Below are positions 55,482 to 64,000 of a DNA stretch of 64,000 nucleotides, piece after piece (the stretch's first letter is position 1; each line of letters opens with the position of its first letter). Source of the DNA: Acidovorax sp. Leaf191 (GTDB lineage: Bacteria; Pseudomonadota; Gammaproteobacteria; Burkholderiales; Burkholderiaceae_C); NCBI RefSeq assembly GCF_001424425.1, contig NZ_LMPT01000018.1, forward strand, positions 1 to 64,000, read 5' to 3'. The translations under genes and the position numbers were made by a program. The notes beneath the pieces were generated by a model that made no database searches, was not told the DNA's origin, and saw only the letters and a program-made list of their open reading frames with translations.

Positions 55482-55778
55482 ATGAACAAGACCGTACGCT
55501 TCCTCTCCATCGCCGCTGTGTCCGCTTTCGCCGCATTTGGCGCGCATGCCGATGAAGCCGATGCTTCGCAGTTCGCACTGCAATTCGATACCAACCGCAC
55601 CCGCGCCGAAGTCAATGCCGAAGCCGTGACGGAAGCCCGCACGCACAGCATCGAGCCTGCCGGCTCCCGCGTGGTGACCTACAAGTCCACGGCCGACCGC
55701 ACTGCAGTCCGCGCCCAGGCCGCAGAGGCCGTGCGCACCGGCCAGATCTCGCACGGCGAAATCGGCAACCTCATGTAA
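55482..55778 (+). CDS. Small secreted DUF4148-like protein
   Basis: A 98-residue protein preceded by AAGGAA. Residues 1-23 are a signal peptide (SAFAAFGAHA/DE). The mature part contains TRAEVNAEAVTEAR and TAVRAQAAEAVRTGQISHGEIG, the alanine/arginine-rich helical pattern of DUF4148-like exported proteins common in Burkholderiales. Function is unknown. It is a single-gene unit closed by the terminator at 55871. Confidence 0.8.
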   Translation: MNKTVRFLSIAAVSAFAAFGAHADEADASQFALQFDTNRTRAEVNAEAVTEARTHSIEPAGSRVVTYKSTADRTAVRAQAAEAVRTGQISHGEIGNLM

Positions 55779-55870
55779 TGCAGGTGGCGCGGGCCTTCCC
55801 ATGGGCGGCACCGTCCGGGTGTCGATGCCATGTGGACGTGTTCCCTACACTGCCCTGCAGTCTCGTCTCA

Positions 55871-55895
55871 AAGGGCTCCCTCGGGAGCCCTTTTT
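55871..55895 (+). terminator. Rho-independent terminator
   Basis: AGGGCTCCC-tc-GGGAGCCCT forms a 9-bp perfect stem followed by TTTT, 93 bases after the small secreted protein. The remainder of 55779-56090, before the quinoprotein gene, contains nothing else I can support. Confidence 0.88.
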
Positions 55896-56090
55896 GCTTT
55901 GCACACGACCTGCCGACAAGGCCATCCCCGTACTGCTTCGGAACCTGGGAGCCGCTGCTGTAGGTGGGTGCGCACTCGCCGACAGCGCGAGAACCCACCC
56001 TGTGGAGTACAGACCGCGGGCACCATGTCGCTTCAGCGAGCGAGCGCGCATCGCGCAGCGCACGCAATGGATATCCACTGAGCAGACGGG

Positions 56091-58697
56091 ATGGGCAGCA
56101 TGGCAGTTCACACACGCAGGGCCAAGGTGACGGGCGTCGTCGTCGCTTTGTTGGGAGCAGCCATTGCGGCTGGCGGCATCTGGCTGGTATGGCTGGGCGG
56201 CAGCGGGTACTACGCGGCCGTCGGTGCTGCACTCATGGTCACGGGAGGGTTGTGGTTTCGCCAGAGCACCTGGGCGCGCAGCCTGTATGCCGTGGTGCTC
56301 GGTGGGTCGCTCGCGTGGGCGCTGTGGGAGGTCGGACTCGACTGGTGGCCGTTGGCTGCGCGGCTGGATGTGTTGTTCGTTCTGGGTGTGTGGCTGCTGA
56401 GCCCGTGGGCTGGGCATGCCACCGTTGCCTCTGCGCATGCGGTCCGAAGCCCATCGCAGCCAGCCGGCGCGCAGCCGGTGCGCCAGCGTTTCGGGGCGTC
56501 GCACCGGGGACTGCTGGCGGTGGTGATGCTCATGTCCGCCGCCGTGGCCGTAGCGTCTTGGTTCCGCGAACCCCATGACATGGCGGGGCAACTGCCGCAG
56601 ATCCCAACTCCACCTTCTGCGCCGGCTGCGGCCAACCCCGTGGCAGACGCGGCGCCGGGCACGGCTGTCAATCCTGTGGTGCCGCCGGGCGAATGGCATG
56701 CCTACGGGCGCACGGGCCTGGGCCAGCGCTTTTCGCCCCTGGCAGACATCACGCCCGCCAATGTGGCGCAGCTGCAGCTGGCATGGGAATACCGCACGGG
56801 TGATGTGCGGGGCAAGCCGGGCGATCCCGAAGAGACCACGTACGAGGTCACCCCGCTCAAGGTCGGCAACCGGCTCTTCCTGTGCACACCGCACCAGTCG
56901 GTGATCGCGCTGGATGCAACCACCGGCAAGCAGCTGTGGCGCTACGACCCCCAGATCGAAAACCAGCTCGCTCTGCAGCATCTGACCTGCCGGGGCCTGT
57001 CTTACCAGCCGCCTCGCGGCGCGAGCGCAGGCTCCACGACGCCAATGTCAGCCGCGCCTGCCGCCGCTCCCGCGACGGGCAGGCCCGCCCAGTTGGCCGA
57101 GCCTGCGGCAGCGGCCCCTGGCGCTGTCAGCACGCGCCGCCCACCCGTCGCCGCACAGCGCGGGGCCACGGACGCGGCCTGCACCGCGAAGCTGTTCATG
57201 CCCACGGCGGATGGCCGCATCATTGCGTTGAGCCCCGAGACAGGCGCCGTGTGCGCCAACTTCGGGGGAGGTACTGGCCAGATCGACCTGTGGCAGCGCA
57301 TGCCCAACCTTCGCCCGGGGGCCTACTACTCCACATCGCCCGTGGTGGTGACCGAGCGCTACGTGATCGTGGGCGGCACCGTGCTGGACAACGCGTCGGT
57401 CAAAGAGCAGTCGGGGGTGATCCGCGCCTTCGATATCGATACCGGTGCACTGGTGTGGAACTGGGATTCGGGCAACCCCGAGGACACCGCGCCGCTGCCA
57501 CCGGGCCGCACGTACACGCCCAACTCGCCCAACAGCTGGTCGATATCGAGCGTGGACGAAGCGCTCGGCATGGTCTATGTGCCCATGGGCAACCAGCCGC
57601 CCGACCAGTGGGGCGGCCGCCGCACTCCGGCGGTGGAGCGCTATTCATCGTCCGTCGTTGCGCTGGACCTGGCCAGCGGCCGCGTGCGCTGGCACTTCCA
57701 GACCGTGCACCACGACTTGTGGGACTACGACGTGCCAGCCCAGCCGACCTTGATCGATCTGCAGGTCAACGGCCAGACCGTGCCGGCGCTGGTGCAGCCC
57801 ACGAAGCAGGGCGAGCTGTTCGTGCTGGACCGCCGCACCGGCGCCCCGGTGCTGCCGGTGCAGGAAGAGCCGGCGTCCCAGGGTGCTGCCACCGGCGACC
57901 ACACGGCGCCCACGCAGCCGCGGTCGGCGCTGTCGTTCAACCCGCCGCCACTGCGCGAGCGCGACATGTGGGGCGCCACGATGTTCGATCAGCTGGCCTG
58001 CCGCATTGCGTTCCATCGGCTGCGCTACGAGGGCCGCTTCACCCCGCCGTCCGAGCAAGGCACCCTGGTGTACCCGGGCAACTTCGGCGTGTTCAACTGG
58101 GGCGGTATTGCAGTCGACCCGGACCGCCAGGTCGCGTTCACCACGCCCACCTATCTGGCATTCGTTTCCCGACTGGTCCCGCGCAAGGACGACACCAGCC
58201 TGCTGGTGCAGGACGGCGGGCCGCCCAAAGGCAGCCTGCCTGCGCTCAACGAGAACTTTGGCGCGCCGTTCGCGGCGTCGATGAAGCCCTTCGTCTCGCC
58301 TATCGGTCTGCCCTGCCAGGCGCCGCCCTGGGGTTACGTGGCGGGCGTGGACTTGCGCACCGGCCAGGTTGCGTGGAAGCACCGCAACGGTACGGTGCGC
58401 GACCTGGCACCGGTGCCACTGCCGTTCCGCATGGGTGTGCCCGGCATCGGCGGGCCGGTGGTGACGGCAGGCGGCGTCGCCTTCTATTCGGGGGCGCTCG
58501 ACAACTATGTGCGCGCCTATGCCGTGAGCGACGGCCGCATTCTCTGGCACGACCGCCTGCCCGCCGGCGGGCAGGCCACCCCCATGAGCTACACCGGTGG
58601 CGATGGCCGCCAGTACGTGGTCGTCGTGGCGGGTGGGCATGGCTCCACCGGCACCAAGGCCGGCGACTCGGTGCGTGCCTACGCGTTGCCGCGTTAG
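56091..58697 (+). CDS. gcd: Membrane-bound PQQ-dependent glucose dehydrogenase
   Basis: An 868-residue quinoprotein of the Gcd type (796 residues in E. coli). Five hydrophobic segments fill residues 10-165 and anchor it and bind ubiquinone. The rest is a beta-propeller dehydrogenase in the periplasm: WHAYGRTGLGQRFSPL, TPLKVGNRLFLCTPHQSVIALD, NSPNSWSISSVDEALGMVYVPMGN, FQTVHHDLWDYDVPAQPTL (catalytic aspartate) and PAGGQATPMSYTGG. It oxidises glucose or other aldoses to lactones with PQQ. About 50 extra Ala/Pro-rich residues interrupt the propeller after CRGLSY. The ATG at 56100 is an alternative start. Confidence 0.92.
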   Translation: MGSMAVHTRRAKVTGVVVALLGAAIAAGGIWLVWLGGSGYYAAVGAALMVTGGLWFRQSTWARSLYAVVLGGSLAWALWEVGLDWWPLAARLDVLFVLGVWLLSPWAGHATVASAHAVRSPSQPAGAQPVRQRFGASHRGLLAVVMLMSAAVAVASWFREPHDMAGQLPQIPTPPSAPAAANPVADAAPGTAVNPVVPPGEWHAYGRTGLGQRFSPLADITPANVAQLQLAWEYRTGDVRGKPGDPEETTYEVTPLKVGNRLFLCTPHQSVIALDATTGKQLWRYDPQIENQLALQHLTCRGLSYQPPRGASAGSTTPMSAAPAAAPATGRPAQLAEPAAAAPGAVSTRRPPVAAQRGATDAACTAKLFMPTADGRIIALSPETGAVCANFGGGTGQIDLWQRMPNLRPGAYYSTSPVVVTERYVIVGGTVLDNASVKEQSGVIRAFDIDTGALVWNWDSGNPEDTAPLPPGRTYTPNSPNSWSISSVDEALGMVYVPMGNQPPDQWGGRRTPAVERYSSSVVALDLASGRVRWHFQTVHHDLWDYDVPAQPTLIDLQVNGQTVPALVQPTKQGELFVLDRRTGAPVLPVQEEPASQGAATGDHTAPTQPRSALSFNPPPLRERDMWGATMFDQLACRIAFHRLRYEGRFTPPSEQGTLVYPGNFGVFNWGGIAVDPDRQVAFTTPTYLAFVSRLVPRKDDTSLLVQDGGPPKGSLPALNENFGAPFAASMKPFVSPIGLPCQAPPWGYVAGVDLRTGQVAWKHRNGTVRDLAPVPLPFRMGVPGIGGPVVTAGGVAFYSGALDNYVRAYAVSDGRILWHDRLPAGGQATPMSYTGGDGRQYVVVVAGGHGSTGTKAGDSVRAYALPR

Positions 58698-58706
58698 CCC
58701 GCAGCG

Positions 58707-59651
58707 CTACTGCGGTGTTGCAAGCAGGTGGTCGATGAAACGGCGGCAGGGGTGGGTGCGGTCCGCCATCGTGTCCACTCGGGCCAGTACGCCCAGCGGC
58801 GGTACGGGCCTGGGTTGCCACGCCAGGATCGCCAGGTCCTGCCGCTGCACGAAAGGCCGCACCAGGCTCATCGGCACGTACACCAGCAAGTCGCTGCCGC
58901 ACAGCAGGGCGTAGGCGATTTCCGCGGAGCGGCCGGACACCCTGCACAGCTGCGGGACACCGCCCAGGTCGTCAAACAGCTGCTCGACCTGCTGGGGCCC
59001 GAGCCCGGTGAGCGGTGGTGCCAGCCAGCGCTGCGCGAGCAGGTCTGAGGCACTCAGCGCGGCCTGCCGGGTCAACGGGTGCTGGGGACGGCACGCAATG
59101 ACGAACTGGTCGTTGTGCACCGCATGGAATTCGAACCCCTGGGGCATGGGATCCGGTTCGCGGCAAATCGCTAGATCCAGCTTGCCGTCCTGAAGGCTGG
59201 CCAGCAGGTTGTCGATGGTGACTTCCTGCACATCCATCACCACAGCCGGCTGCACTGCGCAGTACGCCGCAATCGCGGTGGTCAACAGGCCGTTGATACC
59301 CGCCGCAATGCTGCCGATACGGATCGGTGCGGAGGCCGCCCCCTGCTGCATGAGTGCTGCGTTGCCTGCCACGGCCTGTATGGGCACCAGGGCCGCCCGC
59401 AACAGCGGAAGCACCGCGCTGCCTAGGGTGGTCAGCCGCATGCCTTTGGCGTGTCTTTCAAAAATGGCTCCGCCCAGCGTGGCCTCCAGCTCTGCCAGGG
59501 CATGGGTGGCCGCAGGCTGGCTCAGTCCGATCGCCGATGCGGCCCGGTGCAGGCTTTGCAGGTCGGCGATCGCGATGGCCAGTTGCAGGTGCCGCAGGCG
59601 CACGCGCCCCAGGATGCGATTGAACAGGACCGAGGGGGAGGGCTCAGACAT
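58707..59651 (-). CDS. LysR-family transcriptional regulator
   Basis: A 314-residue LysR regulator: HTH in LRHLQLAIAIADLQSLHRAASAIGLSQPAATHALAELEATLGGAIFERHAKGMRLT, then an effector domain. It resembles the GbpR/PcaQ-like branch. It is divergent from the exported lyase gene at 59828 and convergent on the quinoprotein gene, with nine bases between the stops. A palindromic T-N11-A site lies seven bases before its start codon. Confidence 0.92.
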   Translation of the reverse strand: MSEPSPSVLFNRILGRVRLRHLQLAIAIADLQSLHRAASAIGLSQPAATHALAELEATLGGAIFERHAKGMRLTTLGSAVLPLLRAALVPIQAVAGNAALMQQGAASAPIRIGSIAAGINGLLTTAIAAYCAVQPAVVMDVQEVTIDNLLASLQDGKLDLAICREPDPMPQGFEFHAVHNDQFVIACRPQHPLTRQAALSASDLLAQRWLAPPLTGLGPQQVEQLFDDLGGVPQLCRVSGRSAEIAYALLCGSDLLVYVPMSLVRPFVQRQDLAILAWQPRPVPPLGVLARVDTMADRTHPCRRFIDHLLATPQ

Positions 59652-59657
59652 GGCGGC

Positions 59658-59672
59658 ATTCAGAAAATGAAT
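59658..59672. promoter_or_regulatory. LysR-type operator (T-N11-A)
   Basis: ATTCAGAAAATGAAT is a perfect 5-bp inverted repeat with a 5-base spacer, fitting the LysR consensus. It lies between the divergent lysR and lyase genes. A second short palindrome ATTCACGAAT stands at 59764-59773, nearer the lyase gene. These are probably the regulatory and activation sites. Confidence 0.55.
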
Positions 59673-59827
59673 AGAGATGCGAAAGAACTATTGGTGGTGT
59701 TCGGGCCGGCATGCCACGATGCCGTGGCCTTGCAGAAGGGGCGCACGTACGCCCGTCCATCCAATTCACGAATGTTATTGCCGAAAGGGACATCAAAAGT
59801 CCCGGGGCTATTCAGGAGACAACACCC

Positions 59828-61477
59828 ATGCCATCGCTTTCGACCCACCCGACCCGCTCGCCGCACCGCGCCACCGGACGCACCTCCCGCTTTTCCATGC
59901 TGGCGGTGGTCGCAGCCATCCTGTCGCTTGGCCAGGCGCAGGCCGCCGATACGCTGGACACCGCGTGCAAGACCACGGCCGAATGCCAGGCGCAGGTCGC
60001 CAAGATCCAGGGGGTGGTCAAAGGCGAGGCCACCAGTGCGCTGTCGCGGTCGCAGGACACCTTCTACTGGTTCGGCCGCATCAACATGGCTTCGGCCGTG
60101 ATGAATGTGGAGCAGGGCATCATTCCCAAGCCCCTGGCAGGCCGCATTGCGCGTGGTGTCGAGCAGTCCATCGCCCAGGCCTCTGCGCCCGGCGGCAAGC
60201 GCCCCACCGACGTGCTGCAGGTCGAAAAGATCATCACCGATGCCGTGGGGCCCGAGGCCACGCTCATCCACACCGGCCGCAGCCGCCAGGACATCCATTC
60301 GACGCTGAATGCCGCGCAGTTGCGGCTGGAGATGCTGGATTTCGCGGACGCGCTGGACCAGGTGCGGGCGGGGCTCATCACCATCGCGCAGGCCCACACC
60401 GCCACGTATGTGCCGGCGTACACCAACGGCGTGCAGGCCATGCCCATCAGCTATGCGCACTACCTGCTGGCCTTTGCCGACTCGTTCGGACGGGACTCGG
60501 CACGCATCCGCGAGGCCTACGCGCGCGTCAACCTCAGCCCCATGGGCACGGCGGTTTTGTCCAACTCCAGCTGGAACATCAACAGGGAGCGCCTGGCCCA
60601 ACTGCTGGGGTTCGACGGGCTGATCGTGAACTCGCTCGACGCCGGGCAGATCAGCACCTATGACATCCCCATCGAGGCCACGTCCATCGCCAGCTCCACC
60701 GCCATCCGTGTCGGTGCGTTCATGCAGGACGTCCATACGCAGTACCACCAGACCCGGCCCTGGCTGCTGCTGGCCAGCTCCAGAACCTACACCAGCAGCG
60801 CGATGCCGCAAAAGGCCAACCCCGGCATCATCCAGAACACCCGGGCCAAGGCCAGCGACGTGGTGGCGTCTGCGCAGGCGTCGCTGTGGCGCGCCCATAA
60901 CGTGACGCCGGGCATGATCGACTACAAGAACACATGGAGCCCCGCCGGCGCCAAGACATTCGTGCAGGGGGTGGAAATGCTGCAGCAGTTCACCGATGTC
61001 CTGGACTCGCTGCGCATCGACCCGGCACGCGCATTGGAGGAGCTGGAGTCGGAATGGACCACGTCGATGGAGCTGGCGGAGGCCTTGCAGCGCAGCCACG
61101 GCATACCGTTTCGCGTGGGGCACCACTTCGCCTCCGATGTCGTGCTGTTTGCGAAGGAACGCAACATCCGGCCCAAGGACTTTCCGTACGCAGAGGCTGT
61201 GAGGATCTACCGCGAAGCAGGCAGAAAATACGATCTCAAGGAGCAGCGGCTTCCCTTGGGGGAGAAGGAGTTCCGCCGCGCGCTGTCGCCTGCGGAAATG
61301 GTCCTGACCCGCACCGGCACGGGCGGGCCGCAACCGCAAGAAGTTCAGCGGATGATCGCCAGCGGCAAGGACAGCCTGGCACGCGACCGCGCGTGGTCTG
61401 CAGAGGCGCGGCAGCGCCTGCTGTCGGCCGAAGCGGCGCTGAACGCGGCCTTTGCGAGCCTGGTGGCTGCTCCGTAA
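59828..61477 (+). CDS. Exported argininosuccinate-lyase-fold protein
   Basis: A 549-residue protein from the ATG at 59828 (AGGAGA nine bases upstream). Residues 1-40 form a signal peptide (SMLAVVAAILSLGQAQA/AD). The body is the fumarase/argininosuccinate lyase superfamily: HTGRSRQDIHSTLN, a helical core and the signature SSAMPQKANPGIIQN. Conventional superfamily members are cytosolic, 450-500 residues, and eliminate fumarate or a similar acid from substituted succinates. Export implies a periplasmic substrate, perhaps an aminopolycarboxylate or succinylated compound. It is divergent from a LysR gene and converges on a TonB receptor. The substrate is unknown. Confidence 0.85.
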   Translation: MPSLSTHPTRSPHRATGRTSRFSMLAVVAAILSLGQAQAADTLDTACKTTAECQAQVAKIQGVVKGEATSALSRSQDTFYWFGRINMASAVMNVEQGIIPKPLAGRIARGVEQSIAQASAPGGKRPTDVLQVEKIITDAVGPEATLIHTGRSRQDIHSTLNAAQLRLEMLDFADALDQVRAGLITIAQAHTATYVPAYTNGVQAMPISYAHYLLAFADSFGRDSARIREAYARVNLSPMGTAVLSNSSWNINRERLAQLLGFDGLIVNSLDAGQISTYDIPIEATSIASSTAIRVGAFMQDVHTQYHQTRPWLLLASSRTYTSSAMPQKANPGIIQNTRAKASDVVASAQASLWRAHNVTPGMIDYKNTWSPAGAKTFVQGVEMLQQFTDVLDSLRIDPARALEELESEWTTSMELAEALQRSHGIPFRVGHHFASDVVLFAKERNIRPKDFPYAEAVRIYREAGRKYDLKEQRLPLGEKEFRRALSPAEMVLTRTGTGGPQPQEVQRMIASGKDSLARDRAWSAEARQRLLSAEAALNAAFASLVAAP

Positions 61478-61546
61478 ACGTTTGGCCTTGGCGCTGTGCG
61501 CTGAATCTGCGCGCAACGTGGCCGTGCGGTGCGGTCCCGTCTGGCC

Positions 61547-63688
61547 TCAGAGGAACTGCGCCCGCACGCCCACCATCAGCCGCCGGCCCGCCGCAGGCTC
61601 GAAGAAGCGGCCGTTGCCGTCGTTCACGATCAGCGTGCCTGCGTAGTGCCGGTTGAAAAGATTGTCGAGCCGGGCCCACAGCTGCCAGCGTGCTGCGCCG
61701 GGCGTGGTGCCGCGCAGCTGGTAGCCCGCGTGCAGGCCCACCACCGCAAAGCCCGCCGCGGATTCGCTGTTGGTGTCGTTCGCGAACACGCGGCCCGACA
61801 GGTTCACGGCGCCGCCCACGCGCCATTGGGAGCTGGGGGCATAGTCGACGGCCCAGTGCGCCACATGCCGGGCAGTGCCGGGCAACTGGTTGCCGGCGGC
61901 TATGGCGGCACCGGCTGCACCCGTGTAGGCGTTGCCGAAGTGCGCATCCAGGTACGTGTAGCTGGCACTGGGCGACCAGGCGCCCCAGGCCGCCCGCCAG
62001 GCCAGCTCCAGGCCGCGCCGGCGCACGTTGTCCACGTTCTGGAAGACGGAGCGGCCGTTGACGGTTTCCACCGGGACGATCTCTCCACGGCTGCGCGTAT
62101 CGAACCAGGCGAGGTCGATCTGCTGGCGCTCGCCACGCCATTTGGCCCCGACCTCCCACTGCCGGCTTCGCGATGCGGACAAAGCGTAGTTGGGGCCTGC
62201 GTTGCCCGTGCTGTAGGCCATCTCTGCCAGCGTAGGTGTCTCGAAGCCGCGGCCCGCATTGGCGTAGAGGTTGAGCGCGTCGGTGGCCGCCCACACCACA
62301 CCCAGCACCGGGCTGGTGTGGCGCCAGGTGCGGGACCCGCTGTCGTCGGGATTGGCAGGGGTGACGTAACGGTCGTCCACCCGCACCCTCACCTGGCTGG
62401 TGCGGACCCCGGCGATGGCACGCCAGCGTGGCGAGAGCCACGCGTCGAGCTGGCCGTAGACATCGGTGTTGGTGGCACGGTCGTCCTCGTTGCGGCGCAA
62501 GGCGCCGCTGTCGCCGGCTTCGTTCACGAAGCCCTGGCGCAGCTCGGCCATGCGGTGTGTCTCCAGGCCCGCCGTCCAGGTCACCGGCAGGCCGGATGCA
62601 AGCCGCACGGACCGCGTCCAGGTGGCGCCCACGCCGCGGTAGCTGCGGTCCAGTTCCACCACGCCGCCCGCGCTGTTGGCGGCGGCCCCGCTGAAGGACA
62701 GGTACTGCTTAAGCTCGCGCGCGCCGCCATAGGCCCGCAATTGCACGCTGTCCGCCGAAGACAGCTGGTGGTCCACCACCACGCCCAGCTGGTGTTGCGC
62801 CACCGATTTGCGGGTGTCAAAGGCCGTGGCGACCGCGGCGGCCTGGCGCGGGTCGTCCCGCATCTGGGTGCGCGTGAGGCCCAGGGGGTCTTGTGCCAGC
62901 GGCTGGTCGTACACATTTACCAGCGCGGTGATGCGCGTTCGCGCATCCGGCCGGGCCACCAGCTTGCCGTTGAAGTGCGTGCGCTGCGCAGCGCTGTGCG
63001 CCCGCCAGCCGTCGATCTCGAAATGCGACAGGTCCACCAGGCCGCCCAGGCGCTGGTCGCCAAAGTCCAGCGAGGCATCCACCAGCCGCTGGCCGAACGA
63101 GCCCACCGCCACGCCCGCTTGCGCGGTGCCGGCGGTGCGGGGCTCGCGCGTGGTGACCTGCACCACGCCGCCGGCCGCATTGCCATACAGCTGCGCCAGC
63201 GGGCCGCGCAGCACATCGACCTGTGCGGCAGACGGCAGGTGGGCGGTCGCGGCTTGGCCCTGGCCGTCGGGCATGGTCGCGGGAATGCCGTCGACCAGGA
63301 TGCGCACGCCGCGCACGCCAAAGGTGGCACGCGTGCCGAATCCCCGCACGGCGATCTGCAGATCCTGCGCATAGTTGCCGCGGTCCTGCGTTACCACCCC
63401 GGCCTGGCCGCTCAGCAGCTCCGACAGGTGCACCAGCGGCATGGGCGCTGAAAAGCCGTCGACGGCCACGCTGCTGTGGCTGGCCGCGCTGTCGAAGCGG
63501 CGCTGGGCGGCGGTGCTGTCCAGCACCTCGACGGTGCCGAGCACCGGCGTGGCCTCGGCCACGGTGGGTGGCGCGGCAATGGCTTCGTCAGCGGCGTGCG
63601 CCGCGAGCCCGGCGCAGCCCGCCATCGCGAGACAAAGGCTGCGCCGGTGGGTGGGCGACAAGGTCAAGAGCACAGGTGAACCCGACAA
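61547..63688 (-). CDS. pqqU: TonB-dependent receptor of the PqqU/YncD type
   Basis: A 713-residue outer-membrane receptor. The start is uncertain (TTG at 63688, with GTG and ATG further in); a signal peptide ends near GLAAHA/AD. The plug has HLSELLSGQAGVVTQDRGNYAQDLQIAVRGFG, GVRGVRILVDGIPATMPDGQGQ and VEVLRGP-like QVDVLRGPLAQLYGNAAGGV. The barrel has YVTPANPDDSG and ends FNRHYAGTLIVNDGNGRFFEPAAGRRLMVGVRAQF. These blocks closely match E. coli YncD, now known as PqqU, which imports the cofactor PQQ. It lies 160 bases downstream of a PQQ-dependent sugar dehydrogenase gene on the same strand. Confidence 0.85.
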   Translation of the reverse strand: MSGSPVLLTLSPTHRRSLCLAMAGCAGLAAHAADEAIAAPPTVAEATPVLGTVEVLDSTAAQRRFDSAASHSSVAVDGFSAPMPLVHLSELLSGQAGVVTQDRGNYAQDLQIAVRGFGTRATFGVRGVRILVDGIPATMPDGQGQAATAHLPSAAQVDVLRGPLAQLYGNAAGGVVQVTTREPRTAGTAQAGVAVGSFGQRLVDASLDFGDQRLGGLVDLSHFEIDGWRAHSAAQRTHFNGKLVARPDARTRITALVNVYDQPLAQDPLGLTRTQMRDDPRQAAAVATAFDTRKSVAQHQLGVVVDHQLSSADSVQLRAYGGARELKQYLSFSGAAANSAGGVVELDRSYRGVGATWTRSVRLASGLPVTWTAGLETHRMAELRQGFVNEAGDSGALRRNEDDRATNTDVYGQLDAWLSPRWRAIAGVRTSQVRVRVDDRYVTPANPDDSGSRTWRHTSPVLGVVWAATDALNLYANAGRGFETPTLAEMAYSTGNAGPNYALSASRSRQWEVGAKWRGERQQIDLAWFDTRSRGEIVPVETVNGRSVFQNVDNVRRRGLELAWRAAWGAWSPSASYTYLDAHFGNAYTGAAGAAIAAGNQLPGTARHVAHWAVDYAPSSQWRVGGAVNLSGRVFANDTNSESAAGFAVVGLHAGYQLRGTTPGAARWQLWARLDNLFNRHYAGTLIVNDGNGRFFEPAAGRRLMVGVRAQFL

Positions 63689-63848
63689 AAGAGGATGTGG
63701 ACGGCTTGCCCGCCATGGACCCGTGCGTGCCGTTCATGGCATGTGGCAGTCGCAAATGGCAAGTGGCACGCGGGATGTGGTACGTGGCACAGGAGATTGT
63801 CGCCGTGCCCGGCGCGCGAAATGACTTAGGTGCGCTGCGGCGTGGCGC

Positions 63849-64000
63849 TCATTCCGAGCGGACCACCCGCCAGATGGTGTTGCCGACGTCATCGGCCACC
63901 AGCAGCGCACCCTTGGCGTCCAGGGCCACGCCCACGGGGCGTCCATACGCCTTGCCGTCCTTGCTGAGGAAACCCGTCAGAAACTGCACCGGCGGCCCGG
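63849..64000 (-). CDS. PQQ-dependent sugar dehydrogenase, C-terminal end (partial)
   Basis: The window holds the last 49 residues, reading [21 protein letters not shown], then [22 protein letters not shown], before a TGA at 63849. This is the end of the L-sorbosone/aldose sugar dehydrogenase beta-propeller family, periplasmic quinoproteins that bind PQQ. The 5' part lies beyond the window. The 160-base gap to the receptor gene downstream contains loosely repeated GTGGCA words but no clear terminator, so co-transcription is possible. Confidence 0.8.
   Translation of the reverse strand, partial: GPPVQFLTGFLSKDGKAYGRPVGVALDAKGALLVADDVGNTIWRVVRSE

Noticed and set aside
63689..63848. GTGGCA-like short repeats between the sugar dehydrogenase and the TonB receptor
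   Set aside because: The copies are irregular in spacing and sequence and too short to call a repeat element.
1..64000. tRNA or rRNA genes, phage genes, replication origin
   Set aside because: No tRNA T-loop with a foldable cloverleaf, no rRNA segments, no phage structural or integrase genes and no oriC-type DnaA box cluster were found by eye.

Overview
The window looks like chromosomal DNA of a high-GC betaproteobacterium, most likely Burkholderiales, family Comamonadaceae (Acidovorax-like). The grounds are strongly GC-biased third codon positions, a nag-type gentisate pathway, orphan Bug/TTT receptors, a DUF4148-like small secreted protein and a Sia-type signalling operon. The assignment is inferred from gene content; no rRNA or other phylogenetic marker is present.

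Region 1 (1-8.1 kb) is accessory. It holds an IS481-type transposase remnant, a polymorphic-toxin locus (a Rhs shell and a separately exported Rhs core/toxin protein, coupled by an ATGA overlap, then a small putative immunity gene), an AT-rich gap and two secreted proteins, one an SGNH hydrolase. Region 2 (8.5-12.6 kb) has an EF-G paralogue behind a long leader with a promoter and an intrinsic terminator, and a LysR regulator divergent from a carboxymuconolactone-decarboxylase-like gene. Region 3 (12.7-21.9 kb) is a salicylate-to-gentisate catabolic cluster: salicylate 5-hydroxylase (nagG, nagH, nagAb), two unrelated ferredoxin reductases (one AndAa-like, one NagAa), fumarylpyruvate hydrolase, gentisate dioxygenase, maleylpyruvate isomerase, a Bug receptor and a NahR/NagR-type regulator.

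Region 4 (22.4-37.3 kb) has an alpha/beta hydrolase and then a long minus-strand sensory operon: PAS chemoreceptor, CheY-like receiver, frameshifted HD-GYP, solute-binding protein, a sensor domain with no output domain, a histidine kinase with a paralogous sensor, CheW, HTH-receiver and receiver-Hpt. A plus-strand chemoreceptor and a hybrid kinase follow. Region 5 (37.4-43.6 kb) is a paoABC-type periplasmic aldehyde oxidoreductase, a small exported protein and another chemoreceptor. Region 6 (43.9-55.2 kb) holds a LigD with an additional N-terminal exonuclease III domain, a hybrid kinase, and a siaABCD-like operon extended by a c-di-GMP phosphodiesterase.

Region 7 (55.5-64 kb) is a PQQ-themed end: a membrane quinoprotein glucose dehydrogenase, a LysR regulator divergent from an exported argininosuccinate-lyase-fold protein, a TonB receptor of the PqqU/YncD type, and the 3' end of a soluble-type PQQ sugar dehydrogenase. 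No PQQ biosynthesis genes are visible, so cofactor scavenging is a reasonable hypothesis. The most unusual single gene is the ExoIII-LigD fusion. The most unusual gene arrangements are the split Rhs locus and the 23.5-32.9 kb sensory operon.
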